Source: Pseudomonadota bacterium
GTDB lineage: Bacteria; Pseudomonadota; Gammaproteobacteria; Steroidobacterales; Steroidobacteraceae
Assembly: GCA_016713725.1 (NCBI GenBank)
Contig: JADJOO010000006.1
Location: 186,001 to 250,000, forward strand
Length of the DNA stretch: 64,000 bases
Reading direction: 5' to 3'
How positions within the stretch are numbered: position 1 is the first letter of the stretch; every line of letters begins with the position of its first letter. This document shows positions 10,719-20,046 of the stretch, piece by piece. The position numbers and the translations under genes are program-made. Under the pieces are notes generated by a model. It saw nothing but the letters and a program-made list of their open reading frames with translations, was not told where the DNA came from and made no database searches.

Positions 10719-12127
10719 TTCGCACCTTCCCTGGCCGACGCCGTCGTCTCGACCTTCGGTTCGAGCACGCCGACCGTGCGGTTCTCGCGGCGCAGCACCA
10801 TGGCTGCCGCATTCTTCACTTCCTCGGCGGTGATGCTCTCGTACTCGGCCGGCGCGCCGAAAAGCTTGCGGTAGTCGCCATGGAACACTTCGTACCGGCC
10901 GAGCGCCTGCGCCTTGCCGCTGATGGTCTCGAGTCCGCGCCAGAAACCGACCAGCGCCTGGTTGCGGGCCTTGGTGATTTCCGCCGGCGTCGGCCCTTCC
11001 TGCGCGAGCCGCGCGATCTCTTCGTCGATGATCCTTTCCGTGCGTATCACCTCGCCCCCTGGTGGCACGACGGCATAGACCCATGCGAGACCAGGGTCGA
11101 ACCCAGCGTCGAACTGCGTGCCGACGTCGACCGCGGCTTGCTCCTTCTCGACCAGTCGCTGATAGAGCCGCGACGAGTCGCCATCGCCGAGAATCGACAA
11201 CAGCACTTCCATCACCCGTGCCTCGCGAGCGGACGCTGCGGCGGTGTGCCATGCCATGGCAATCAATGGCGTCTGCGCATCGCGCTCGATACGGAGGCGG
11301 CGCTCGCCGAGCTGCGGCGGCTCCTTCGTGGTGACGGCGGGTGGCGCGGGCTGCGCCGGAATGCTGGACAGGTACTGGTCGGCCAGTTTGAACACCGCCT
11401 CCGGATCGACGTCGCCCACGATGAACATCACCGCGTTATTTGGCGCGTAATACTGCCGGTAGTAGTCCTGCAGGTCCGCGACCTTCCAGCTTTCGATGTC
11501 GGAAGGCCAGCCGATGGTTGGTATCTGGTACGGGTGCGCGACGTATGCGGTTGCCTGCATCTGCTCGACCAGCGTGCCGAAGTTGTCGTTGTCGACCGAC
11601 GAGCGGCGCTCGGAATACACCACCCCGCGCTCGCTTTCGACCTTCCCGGCGTCGAAGTCTAGATTGCGCATGCGATCCGACTCGAGATCGAAGACGAGAC
11701 CGGTGACCGAGCTGGGAAACCAGTTCTGGTACACGGTGACGTCGGAGCTGGTGTAGGCGTTGTTCCGGCCGCCGCCGGCTTCCATCACGCGATCGAATTC
11801 ACCGGGCGCGCGGGTCTTCGTGCCGTTGAACATCATGTGCTCGAAGAAGTGCGAAATGCCCGTGATGCCCGGCCGCTCGTTGCGGCTGCCGACGCGGTAC
11901 CACGTGTACATCGCGACGTTCGGGATGTCCTTGTCCGGCCAGACCACGACCTTCATGCCGTTCGGCAGCGTGCGCGACACGATCTGGTTTGCGCCGGGGA
12001 CCTCGGGCGCTGCCGCAGGCGCAACGGCACCGAAGACCAGTCCAAGCGCCAGCCCGACGGCGCGACATGCCGTGATCGCCGACGAGGTTCGACGAACGTC
12101 ACGGACGGTTCCAACGTTGCTGCGCAC
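10715..12127 (-). CDS. M16 zinc metallopeptidase, catalytic subunit
   Basis: Catalytic M16 peptidase. The inverted zinc motif is complete: HFFEHMMFNGT near residue 90, with the downstream glutamate in ESERGVVYSERR about 70 residues later. A hydrophobic export signal (AITACRAVGLALGLVFGAVA) precedes the mature part. The GTG at 12127 is preferred because AGGGAG sits seven bases upstream; a TTG at 12148 in the same frame overlaps the DUF885 stop and is an alternative. The gene lies between the DUF885 gene and the non-catalytic M16 partner, with coupled junctions on the downstream side. Likely role: degradation of peptides in the periplasm. Confidence 0.93.
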   Translation of the reverse strand: MRSNVGTVRDVRRTSSAITACRAVGLALGLVFGAVAPAAAPEVPGANQIVSRTLPNGMKVVVWPDKDIPNVAMYTWYRVGSRNERPGITGISHFFEHMMFNGTKTRAPGEFDRVMEAGGGRNNAYTSSDVTVYQNWFPSSVTGLVFDLESDRMRNLDFDAGKVESERGVVYSERRSSVDNDNFGTLVEQMQATAYVAHPYQIPTIGWPSDIESWKVADLQDYYRQYYAPNNAVMFIVGDVDPEAVFKLADQYLSSIPAQPAPPAVTTKEPPQLGERRLRIERDAQTPLIAMAWHTAAASAREARVMEVLLSILGDGDSSRLYQRLVEKEQAAVDVGTQFDAGFDPGLAWVYAVVPPGGEVIRTERIIDEEIARLAQEGPTPAEITKARNQALVGFWRGLETISGKAQALGRYEVFHGDYRKLFGAPAEYESITAEEVKNAAAMVLRRENRTVGVLEPKVETTASAREGAK

Positions 12128-12144
12128 TGGATCGCTCCCTGATT

Positions 12145-13961
12145 TCAACGCTGGCTCGCGATCCAGCGATCGACCTTGGCTTCGAGCACGTCGAGCGGCA
12201 GCGCGCCGTCCATGAGCACGGCCGTGTGGAATTTGCGCACATCGAACCCGGGCCCAAGTTCCTTCTCGGCGCGTGCGCGCAACTCGCTGATCTTGAGCTG
12301 GCCGATCTTGTACGCGAGCGCCTGGCCCGGGATAGCCATGTAGCGTTCGGTCTCCGAGACACGGCGCGCCTCGGCCGCAGAGCTGTTCGCGTCCATGTAC
12401 TCGAGCACCTGCTCACGGGTCCACCCCTTCGAGTGCAGACCCGTGTCGACGACGAGGCGGATGGCGCCGCCCAGTTCGCCTTCGAGGCGGCCGGGAAATA
12501 CTGGTACGGATCGGTGTACATGCCGAGCGCCTGGCCCAGCGATTCGGCGTACAGGGCCCAGCCCTCGCTGTAGGCGGTGTAACCCCCGAACCGGCGGAAT
12601 TTCGGCAGGCCCTGTTGTTCTCGCTGGATCGAAATCTGGAAATGGTGGCCCGGATTCGCCTCGTGCAGCGACAGCGCCTCCATCGCCCACTTCGGGCGCG
12701 CGCGCAGGTCGTACGCGTTGGCGTAGAAGATGCCGGGGCGCGTGCCATCCTCGTTCGCGGCCTGGTACTGCCCGCCCGCCGCGCTCTTCTCGCGGAACGG
12801 CTCGACGGCGCGAACTTCGTAGTCGGCCTTCGGCAGGATCTCGAACAGCTGCGGCAGCTGCGGGTTCACGCGCTTGCGGATCGCGTCGTAGCCGGCGATC
12901 AGGTCGTCGCGGTTATCGAAGACGAACTGCGGATCGGTGTTGAGGTGCTTGAAGAACTCGTTGCGCGTGCCCTTGAAGCCCACCTGTTTCATCACGCCTT
13001 CCATCTCGCCGTGAATGCGCTTCACCTCATCGAGGCCGAGCTGGTGGATCTGCTCCGGCGTGTAGTCCGTCGTGGTGATGCGCTTCACGTTGTAGGCATA
13101 CCAGGCCTTGCCGTTCGGCAGGCCTTCCATGCCGTCGCTGAGGCGCGTCTTCGGCAGGTACTCGTCGCGCATGTAATCGCGGAGCTTGCGATAGGTGGGG
13201 ACGACCTTCGTCTCGATCGCCGCACGGTAAGCCTTGGTCAGGCGCTCGCGGTCGGTCGCGGAAAAGTCTGCCGGCATACTCGCGATCGGGCCCCAGTACA
13301 GCGATTCCTCCGGCTTGGCGACGATGTGCGCTTCGAGCTGCGGCACGGTGCGTTCGGCGAGCACCTTCGGCAGCGTGTAACCGCGCTGCACGCCTTCCTT
13401 CATGTTGACGATGGCCTGGTCGGCCCAGGCGACGAATCCATCGAGGCGCTTGAGGAAGTTTTCGTAGTCCTGCACGGTCTTGAACGGCTGCATGCCGTTG
13501 CCGGACCCGAGCTGCGCAAAACTGTTCGGCGTCGAATAGAACTGGTTGAGCGGGATCAGCTCGTCCGGGAACTTGAGACCTTCGATCTCGCGCTCGCGGG
13601 CCGTCTTGAACACATCGTACGAGAGCAGGTCCTGTCCGGCGAGCGCCGAACGGTCGACCGTCTGCACCTTGGCGAGGTAGTCGCGCTGCAGTTTCTCGTC
13701 GGCCGCAATGGCGGCCGGGCTGATGCCGACGACAAAGCGGTCGTTGTAGCGCGGGTCGCCGATCGAGGTCGCCAGGATCGGGTTCTGCTGCAGGTATTCC
13801 TCGAAGTACTCGTCGAAGATCGTATTGAGCTTCTGCGACTCGGCCTGAGCGCTGTCGGCCGCGGCCGGCGCGGCAGCGGCCAGCACGCCCCCAGGTGCGC
13901 CAGCCCAGCCAGCCATGAGCAGAGAGGACGCAAGCAGCGCGAACCGGGACGGTCTGGTCAT
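12145..13961 (-). CDS. DUF885 family peptidase-like protein, frameshifted
   Basis: DUF885 family protein, expected to be an exported metallopeptidase-like enzyme. The start at 13961 gives MTRPSRFALLASSLLMAGW, a signal peptide, followed by helical sequence containing QQNPILATSIGDPRYND, typical of the family. The putative metal site is LHEANPGHHFQISIQREQQG. The frame breaks near 12490: the upstream frame ends its similarity at YFPAASKANW, and the C-terminus (VVDTGLHSKGWTREQVLEYM to the stop at 12145) is in another frame. Joined length is about 605 residues, normal for the family. It is the first gene of a minus-strand operon with the two M16 genes, which supports a peptide-degrading role. Confidence 0.88.
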
Positions 13962-14137
13962 GAGATCTTCCGCAAGTGGGTCGGTGAATGGGCGGACCCG
14001 GGGGACCCGGTCTGTCCTGTGAGGGCGCAGTTTCGCAATTTTGCACGGTTGCGACCACCCCATCCGTGACATACACGATGCCCAATCCCGCCGTTCCGAG
14101 GCATGGTCGTTTCCGGGCCCGACGGGCGGGGAGGAAC

Positions 14138-14731
14138 ATGTTCCAGATCAGGATTCACGGCCGGGGCGGCCAGGGCGTGGTGACGGCGGCCGAGTTGCTC
14201 TCGGTGGCGGCATTCCGCGAGGATCGGCACTCACAGGCCTTCCCGAGTTTCGGCTCGGAGCGGACCGGGGCGCCGGTGGTTGCCTTCTGTCGAATCGACG
14301 ACCGCCCGATCCGGCTGCGCGAACCCATCCTCGCCCCCGACGCGCTGATCATCCAGGACCCCACCCTGCTCCACCAGGTCGACGTCTTCGGTGGCCTCCA
14401 GCCCGGCGGCTACATACTGATCAATACTGCGCGGACGTTCGAGGATCTCGGCCTGGCCGAATTCGCTCAGAAATTCAGCGCGACTCACCTGTGCACGGTG
14501 CCAGCCACGGAGATCGCCATGCGCCACGTCGGTCGCCCCCTGCCGAACGCTTCGCTGCTCGGCGGCTTTGCTGCGCTGACGGGTCGCGTCTCGCTCGATT
14601 CGGTCGCCGCCGCCATCGGCGCAAAGTTTCCGCCCAAGGTCGCGGCCGGCAACGTGGCCGCGGCCACTGAAGCCTATGAGTTCGTGCAGCGCGAACTGAA
14701 GAAGGAGGCCACCGGTGCTGAAACAGGTTGA
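14138..14731 (+). CDS. porG: 2-oxoacid:acceptor oxidoreductase, gamma subunit
   Basis: Gamma subunit of a pyruvate/2-oxoacid:ferredoxin-type oxidoreductase, 197 residues. The ATG at 14138 is preceded by GAGGAAC. MFQIRIHGRGGQGVVTAAELL is the signature of the catalytic gamma domain. SFGSERTGAPVVAFCRIDDR and PNASLLGGFAALTG follow in the order usual for PorG. It overlaps the alpha subunit gene by 17 bases, so the genes are co-translated. The subunit order gamma, alpha, beta, flavoprotein differs from the gamma-delta-alpha-beta order of archaeal and clostridial por operons. The gene is divergent from the DUF885 operon across a 176-bp gap that probably carries both promoters. Confidence 0.92.
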   Translation: MFQIRIHGRGGQGVVTAAELLSVAAFREDRHSQAFPSFGSERTGAPVVAFCRIDDRPIRLREPILAPDALIIQDPTLLHQVDVFGGLQPGGYILINTARTFEDLGLAEFAQKFSATHLCTVPATEIAMRHVGRPLPNASLLGGFAALTGRVSLDSVAAAIGAKFPPKVAAGNVAAATEAYEFVQRELKKEATGAETG

Positions 14732-15969
14732 AGGTTCGGCCGCGGTCGCGGAAGCCATCGCGCTCTGCCGTCCGCAGGTCATCTGTGCGTACCCGATCTC
14801 GCCGCAGACCCACATCGTCGAGGCGCTGGGCCGGCGCGTGGATGCCGGCGAGTTGACGCCGTGCGAGTTCATCAACGTGGAGTCGGAGTTCGCGGCCATG
14901 TCCGCTGGCGATCGGCGCTTCGGCGACTGGGGCCCGCGCCTACACGGCGACGGCAAGCCAGGGATTGCTGTTCATGGCCGAAGCGGTTTACAACGCGGCG
15001 GGGCTCGGCCTGCCGATCGTGATGACGGTTGCAAACCGCGCGATCGGTGCGCCGATCAACATCTGGAATGATCACACCGACGCGCTCAGCCAGCGCGACT
15101 GCGGCTGGCTGCAGCTGTTCGCCGAAGACAACCAGGAAGCGCTAGACCTGCACATCCAGGCCTTCCGGCTCGCGGAAGAACTCTCGTTGCCGGTCATGGT
15201 GTGCATGGATGGCTTCATCCTGACGCACGCCTACGAACGCGTGGACATGCCGACACAGGCGCAAGTGGATTCGTACCTGCCGCCGTACGAGCTGCGGCAG
15301 GTGCTCGATCCCGCGGATCCGGTGTCGATCTGGGAGCCATGGTCGGTCCCGAAGCGTTCATGGAAGTACGCTACCCGCGCACGCAAAGCAGCAGCAGGCG
15401 CTCGAACTCATCCCCGCGTGGGCGGACGAATTCCGGCGCGTGTTCGGCCGTCCCAGTGGCGGGCTCGTGCACGAATATCGCACCAGCGACGCCGACGTGA
15501 TCGTCGTCGCCCTCGGGTCCGTGCTGGGCACGATCAAGGATACCGTCGACGAGATGCGCGAGCAGGGGCACAAGATCGGCGTGCTCGGCATCACGTGCTT
15601 CCGGCCGTGGCCGTCCGTCGCGGTGCGCAGTGCACCGCAAAGGGCGAAGCGGGTGGTCGTGCTGAGAAAAGCCTGGCGGTGGGCATGGGCGGCATCGTCG
15701 GCAACAATGTGTCAGCATCGTTCTCGGGCTCGCCGGATCGCGTGCACACGGTGATCGCCGGGCTCGGTGGTCGATCGATCACGCGCGGTTCACTGCACCG
15801 CGTTTTCGAGCAGGCGCTGACCGACTCGCTCGAGCCGCTCACGTTCCTCGACCTCGATCGGGCACTGGTCGACCGCGTGCTGGAACGCGAGCGCGTGCAT
15901 CGCCGCTCGGGGCCGATCGCGGAAGGGATCCTCAAGGACCTCGGCGTCGTCGCCGCGAAGACCGGATGA
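14715..15969 (+). CDS. porA: 2-oxoacid:acceptor oxidoreductase, alpha subunit, frameshifted
   Basis: Alpha subunit of the same complex. It starts with GTG at 14715 inside the gamma gene. Recognisable pieces, in order, are VICAYPISPQTHIVEALG, FINVESEFAAMSA, GLLFMAEAVYNAAGLGLP, INIWNDHTDALSQRDCGW, VCMDGFILTHAYERVDMP, MVGPEAFMEVRYP, DADVIVVALGSVLGTIKDTV and VGMGGIVGNNVSASFSG. This matches the pyruvate-type PorA layout, including pyrimidine-binding and C-terminal CoA-side domains. The pieces lie in different frames, with breaks near 14905, 15345, 15430, 15600 and 15660. Joined length is about 417 residues, close to normal. So many breaks in a strongly conserved coding sequence flanked by intact partners suggest base-calling errors, though decay cannot be excluded. 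Confidence 0.88.
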
Positions 15970-15979
15970 GGCGCAACGC

Positions 15980-16985
15980 ATGAGTTACCAACCCATTCGC
16001 TTCTACCAGACCGGCACCTTCACCGTCGGCAACCGGCTGCTGCCGGAGGCGCAGCGCTCCGTGCAATCGGGACGCGAGCGCACCAACTCGCTCAATTCAG
16101 GGCACCGCGCGTGCCAGGGTTGCGGCGAAGCGCTCGGCGCGCTATGCCATCGATGCCGCGATGGCGGCGACGAACCGGCAACTCGTGGCGGCCAACGCCA
16201 CCGGCTGCCTGGAAGTGTTCTCCACGCCCTACCCCGAAACGTCGTGGCAGATTCCCTGGATACACTCGCTGTTCGGCAATGCTGCCGCCGTTGGCACCGG
16301 CATTGCGGCAGCGCTGCGCGTGCAGGGCAAGCGCGACGTGCGTGTCGTCGCGCAGGGCGGCGATGGCGGGACGACCGACATTGGTTTCGGCTGCCTGTCG
16401 GGCATGTTCGAACGCAACGACGACGTGCTCTACATCTGCTACGACAACGAGGCGTACATGAACACGGGCGTGCAGCGTTCGTCGGCGACGCCGCCGGCTG
16501 CACGAACCAACACGACGATGCCGGTCGGTGAATCGACCGGCGCGCGCTTCGGCCAGGGCAAGAACCTGCCGCTCATCGCCATGGCGCACGAGATTCCATA
16601 CGTCGCAACGGCGACCGTCGCCGAGCTGCGCGATCTCGAAGCCAAGGTACGGCGGGCGATGGAATTCCGCGGCGCGCGCTACATCCACGTGCTCGTGCCC
16701 TGCCCGCTCGGCTGGGGTCACGGTTCCGCCGAGACCATCAAGATGGCGCGACTCGCGATGGAGACGGCGTTGTTTCCGGTCTTCGAGGCCGAGCACGGCG
16801 AGGTGAAGCACGTTTCGAAGATCCGCCGCCAGTTGCCGGTCGAGGACTACTTGCGGCCGCAAACCCGGTTCGCGCACCTGTTCAAGGCACCGGGTCATGC
16901 CGACCTCGTCGCACGCATCCAGGCGCTGGCAGATCGCAACGTGCAGCGTTTCGGCCTGGTGGGCGACGCGGAGGACGCGCAGTGA
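15980..16985 (+). CDS. porB: 2-oxoacid:acceptor oxidoreductase, beta (TPP) subunit, frameshifted
   Basis: Beta subunit, which binds TPP and a [4Fe-4S] cluster. It starts at 15980 with GAGG upstream. GHRACQGCGEALGA carries the first cluster cysteines. VAQGGDGGTTDIGFG is the TPP/Mg motif, followed by YDNEAYMNTGVQRSSATPP, strongly typical of pyruvate-type enzymes, and VPCPLGWGHGSAETI. The frame breaks near 16140, just after the CxxC motif (GEALGA must join RYAIDAAMAATNRQ). Joined length is about 334 residues, as expected. The last codon overlaps the GTG of the flavoprotein gene (GTGA). The actual 2-oxoacid substrate (pyruvate or another) is not fixed by these motifs. Confidence 0.91.
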
Positions 16986-18610
16986 AGAAGCCGTTTGCGA
17001 TCACGCTCGACCCTGGCTCGAGCCTTGCCAACCACACGGGTTCGTGGCGCACGGTGCGTCCCGTTTACGTCGACCGCTTGCCGCCATGCAACGACGCATG
17101 CCCATCGGGCGAGAACATCCAGGGATGGCTGTTCCACGCCGAATCCGGCGACTACGAAAAGGCGTGGCGACTGCTCACCGAAGCGAATCCGCTGCCTGCG
17201 TGCATGGGTCGCGTCTGCTACCACCCGTGCGAGACCGCGTGCAATCGCGCGCAACTGGACGAATGCGTCGGCGTCAACGCGATCGAGCGGTTCATCGGCG
17301 ACGAAGCGCTCAAGCACGGCTGGAAGTTCATGCCACCGGCAAAGTCGACTGGCATGCGCGTGATGGTGGTGGGCGCGGGGCCCTCGGGCCTGTCTGCCGC
17401 CTACCAGCTCGCACGCGTCGGGCATACCGTGACGATCCGCGAGGCCGGCCCTGTCGCCGGCGGCATGATGCGGTTCGGCATCCCGGAAATACCGCCTGCC
17501 GCGCGCGCGGTGCTCGACGCCGAGATTGCTCGTATCGCCGCGCTCGGCGTGTCGATCGAGCTGAACTCGAAAGTGGACGACGTGCTGGCGGCAAAGCGCG
17601 ATGGTCACTTCGATGCAGTGTTCCTGGCCGTGGGCGCTCATATCGCCAAGCGCGCTTACCTGCCCGCCGGCAGCGCGGGCAAGATGCTTGATGCGGTTGC
17701 AGTCCTGCGCAGCATGGAGGGTGAGGAGCGCCCCCTGCTCGGACGCCGAGTGGTGGTTTATGGTGGCGGCAACACCGCCCTCGACGTCGCTCGGACCGCC
17801 AAGCGGCTCGGCGCCGAGGAATCGGTGATCGTCTACCGGCGCACGCGCGAAAAGATGCCGGCACACGACGCCGAGCTCGAGGAGGCGCTGCAGGAAGGCG
17901 TGCTCGTGAAGTGGCTATCGACGATTCGTGAAGCCGGCGAATCGTCGATCACCGTCGAGAAGATGACGCTCGACGAGAAAGGCATGGCGCAGCCGACGGG
18001 CGAGTTCGAAACGCTGGAAGCCGACTCGGTCGTGCTGGCGCTAGGCCAGGACGTGGACCTTTCGTTGCTCGACGGTGTGCCTGGCCTCGAGCTCGACGGC
18101 GGCGTGGTCAAGGTTGACGTGAACATGATGACGGGCCATGCCGGCATCTTCGCGGGCGGCGACATGGTGCCGGGCGAGCGCACGGTCACGGTCGGCATCG
18201 GCCATGGCAAGCTCGCGGCCCGCAACATCGACGCCTGGCTGCGCGGCGAAACGTGGACGCATCCGTCGCGCCCCGAAATAGCGTCGTTCGACAAGCTCAA
18301 CACCTGGTACTACTCGGATGCGCCGAAGGCACAGCGTCCGGTGCTGGACATGGTGCGCCGGCAGTCGACGTTCGAGGAAGTCATCGGCGGGTTCGATCCC
18401 GCGACCGCGCAGTTCGAAGCGCGGCGCTGCCTGAGCTGCGGCAATTGCTTCGAGTGCGACAACTGCTACGGAGTGTGCCCGGACAACGCTGTCATCAAGC
18501 TCGGCGCTGGCAACCGCTACGCGTTCAACTACGACTATTGCAAGGGCTGCGGGCTGTGCGTCTCGGAGTGCCCGTGCGGGGCGATCCGGACGCAGCCGGA
18601 GGAGATATAG
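16982..18610 (+). CDS. GltD-like NAD(P)-linked flavoprotein fused to a 2[4Fe-4S] ferredoxin
   Basis: 542-residue electron-transfer subunit, intact. The N-terminus has the cysteine clusters of glutamate-synthase small-chain (GltD) proteins: PPCNDACPSGENIQGW and CMGRVCYHPCETACNRA. Next come an FAD Rossmann motif (VMVVGAGPSGLSAAYQLARV, about residue 120) and a second dinucleotide motif (VVVYGGGNTALDVARTAKRL, about residue 257) for NAD(P)H, with LALGQDVDLSLL and IFAGGDMV later. The last 70 residues are a two-cluster ferredoxin (CLSCGNCFECDNCYGVCP and CKGCGLCVSECP), which occupies the place of PorD. It starts at GTG overlapping the beta gene stop. I infer that electrons from the 2-oxoacid pass through this subunit to NAD(P)+ (or back), comparable in logic to the FAD subunit of phenylglyoxylate:NAD+ oxidoreductase. 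Confidence 0.92.
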   Translation: MKKPFAITLDPGSSLANHTGSWRTVRPVYVDRLPPCNDACPSGENIQGWLFHAESGDYEKAWRLLTEANPLPACMGRVCYHPCETACNRAQLDECVGVNAIERFIGDEALKHGWKFMPPAKSTGMRVMVVGAGPSGLSAAYQLARVGHTVTIREAGPVAGGMMRFGIPEIPPAARAVLDAEIARIAALGVSIELNSKVDDVLAAKRDGHFDAVFLAVGAHIAKRAYLPAGSAGKMLDAVAVLRSMEGEERPLLGRRVVVYGGGNTALDVARTAKRLGAEESVIVYRRTREKMPAHDAELEEALQEGVLVKWLSTIREAGESSITVEKMTLDEKGMAQPTGEFETLEADSVVLALGQDVDLSLLDGVPGLELDGGVVKVDVNMMTGHAGIFAGGDMVPGERTVTVGIGHGKLAARNIDAWLRGETWTHPSRPEIASFDKLNTWYYSDAPKAQRPVLDMVRRQSTFEEVIGGFDPATAQFEARRCLSCGNCFECDNCYGVCPDNAVIKLGAGNRYAFNYDYCKGCGLCVSECPCGAIRTQPEEI

Positions 18611-18693
18611 GAATCTGTCATCGCAATGAGCCTCAGCGCGTAACCTATACTCTGAGCGACACCGCTGCGGGTACAGCTGCTGATTATCGAGCC

Positions 18694-19518
18694 ATGCCAG
18701 CAAACCACGATCCAACCGAGAATCGCCTGCTTGCAGCTCTCGCGCCCGACGAACGGGATCGGGTCTTCCCGCATCTGCAGTCCGTCGACCTGCGGCTCGG
18801 GGAGGTTCTGTATGAGCCCGGCGACACGTTGAGCCACGTGTATTTTCCTACCGACTGCATCGTTTCGCTGCTCTATGTGCTGATTGACGGCGCATCCGCG
18901 GAAATAGCAGTGGCGGGTGACGAAGGCCTGGTCGGGATAGCGCTCTTCATGGGCGGCGAGACCACCCCGAACCGGGCCGTCGTGCAGAGCGCCGGACACG
19001 CCTACCGCTTGATCGGCCAGCGCCTCAAGGACGAGTTTCACCGCAATGGCAAGCTCCAGGACCTGTTCCTGCGCTACACGCAAGCACTGATCACGCAGAT
19101 GGCGCAGACCGCCGTCTGCAATCGCCACTATGCCGTCGATCAACAGCTCTGCCGCTGGCTGCTGCTGTCGCTCGACCGGCTGCCCACGAACACACTGAAA
19201 ATGACCCAGGAACTCATCGCCAACATGCTGGGCGTGCGCCGCGAGGGCGTCACCGAGGCCGCCGGCAAGCTGCAGAAGCTCGGGGCCATTCGCTACAGCC
19301 GCGGGCAGATCACCGTCCTCGACAGGCCGCAACTTGAACGGCTCTGCTGCGAGTGCTATTCGGTCGTCAAGACGGAAGAGGATCGCTTGCTGGCTTATGT
19401 GCCGCCGAGGATCGGCCGCGGCACGGCTTGGACCAACGCGTCGCGAACGGATTCGCGGGTCTCGACGCAAACGATCAGGAAGCCGCGCCCGGCTGGATCG
19501 GGGCCCACCGAGGCATAG
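18694..19518 (+). CDS. Crp/Fnr-family transcriptional regulator
   Basis: Transcription factor with an N-terminal cyclic-nucleotide-binding-like beta roll (LRLGEVLYEPGDTLSHVYFP, then VAGDEGLVGIALFMGG) and a C-terminal winged helix (MTQELIANMLGVRREGVTEA). No N-terminal cysteine quartet is present, so it is not an FNR-type oxygen sensor; the ligand is unknown. The start at 18694 begins MPANHDPTENRLL. It follows the oxidoreductase cluster on the same strand after 83 bp and may regulate it, which is inference from position only. The last 40 residues (after LLAYVPPRIG) run antisense to the 3' end of the PAS gene and look unlike the family, so a C-terminal indel is possible. Confidence 0.87.
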   Translation: MPANHDPTENRLLAALAPDERDRVFPHLQSVDLRLGEVLYEPGDTLSHVYFPTDCIVSLLYVLIDGASAEIAVAGDEGLVGIALFMGGETTPNRAVVQSAGHAYRLIGQRLKDEFHRNGKLQDLFLRYTQALITQMAQTAVCNRHYAVDQQLCRWLLLSLDRLPTNTLKMTQELIANMLGVRREGVTEAAGKLQKLGAIRYSRGQITVLDRPQLERLCCECYSVVKTEEDRLLAYVPPRIGRGTAWTNASRTDSRVSTQTIRKPRPAGSGPTEA

Positions 19519-20042
19519 GCGGCCTTCGACACGCCGTCGCGCTCGGCGAAATGCAAGGCACACCCATCCACCGTGGCCGTGTCGGCCACTCGGGTCAGCG
19601 CAGCATGCAACGCACGACTCGAATCCGGTTCGAGGAAGCTGTCGAGGGCGCGTCCTATCAGCAGGTCGCGCTCGAACCCCAGCATCTGCGCACCCGTGCG
19701 GTTGAGTTCGCAAAGCACCCCCGCGCGATCAACCGAAAAGATGCCGGCCGGCGCGAAGTCATGGAGCTGGACTTGCCTGAACAACGCCGTCTCCAGATCG
19801 GCAACCGCGCGGCGCAGTTCTTCCTCCTGGATGTCCAGTTCGACCTGGTGCACCTGCAGCTCGTGCAGCAGCTTGAGCGAAGATGCCGCAGTCAACGGCG
19901 AAGACGCCAGTTCGTGCAGCACCGCCAGGGCATCTGCCGAATTGACGCGCGCATCCGGCGGATCGCTCTGTCCGGTGATATGCGACAAAGCCCGCAGGCG
20001 CAAGCTCTTCGGGCCGGCCGGTTTGCTGGTCTTGCTGGACAT
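19395..20042 (-). CDS. PAS-domain protein
   Basis: 215-residue cytoplasmic protein. Residues 40-85 form a helical segment (ASSLKLLHELQVHQVELDIQ) of a type common before PAS domains in signalling proteins. Residues 95-195 form a PAS domain (APAGIFSVDRAGVLCELNRT, LIGRALDSFLE, GRGFLIVCVET). There is no kinase, GGDEF or HTH output domain, so it probably acts as a sensor or adaptor. It begins four bases after the stop of the CheB-CheR fusion and is surely in the same operon, which suggests it works with that protein. Its 3' end overlaps the Crp-type gene convergently by about 124 bases. Confidence 0.78.
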   Translation of the reverse strand: MSSKTSKPAGPKSLRLRALSHITGQSDPPDARVNSADALAVLHELASSPLTAASSLKLLHELQVHQVELDIQEEELRRAVADLETALFRQVQLHDFAPAGIFSVDRAGVLCELNRTGAQMLGFERDLLIGRALDSFLEPDSSRALHAALTRVADTATVDGCALHFAERDGVSKAAYASVGPDPAGRGFLIVCVETRESVRDALVQAVPRPILGGT

Positions 20043-20046
20043 GTTC

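Noticed and set aside
12615..14069. A 484-codon open frame on the plus strand
   Set aside because: It is antisense to the DUF885 gene, whose motifs are unmistakable; low-complexity Val/Arg/Leu-rich translation without domains.
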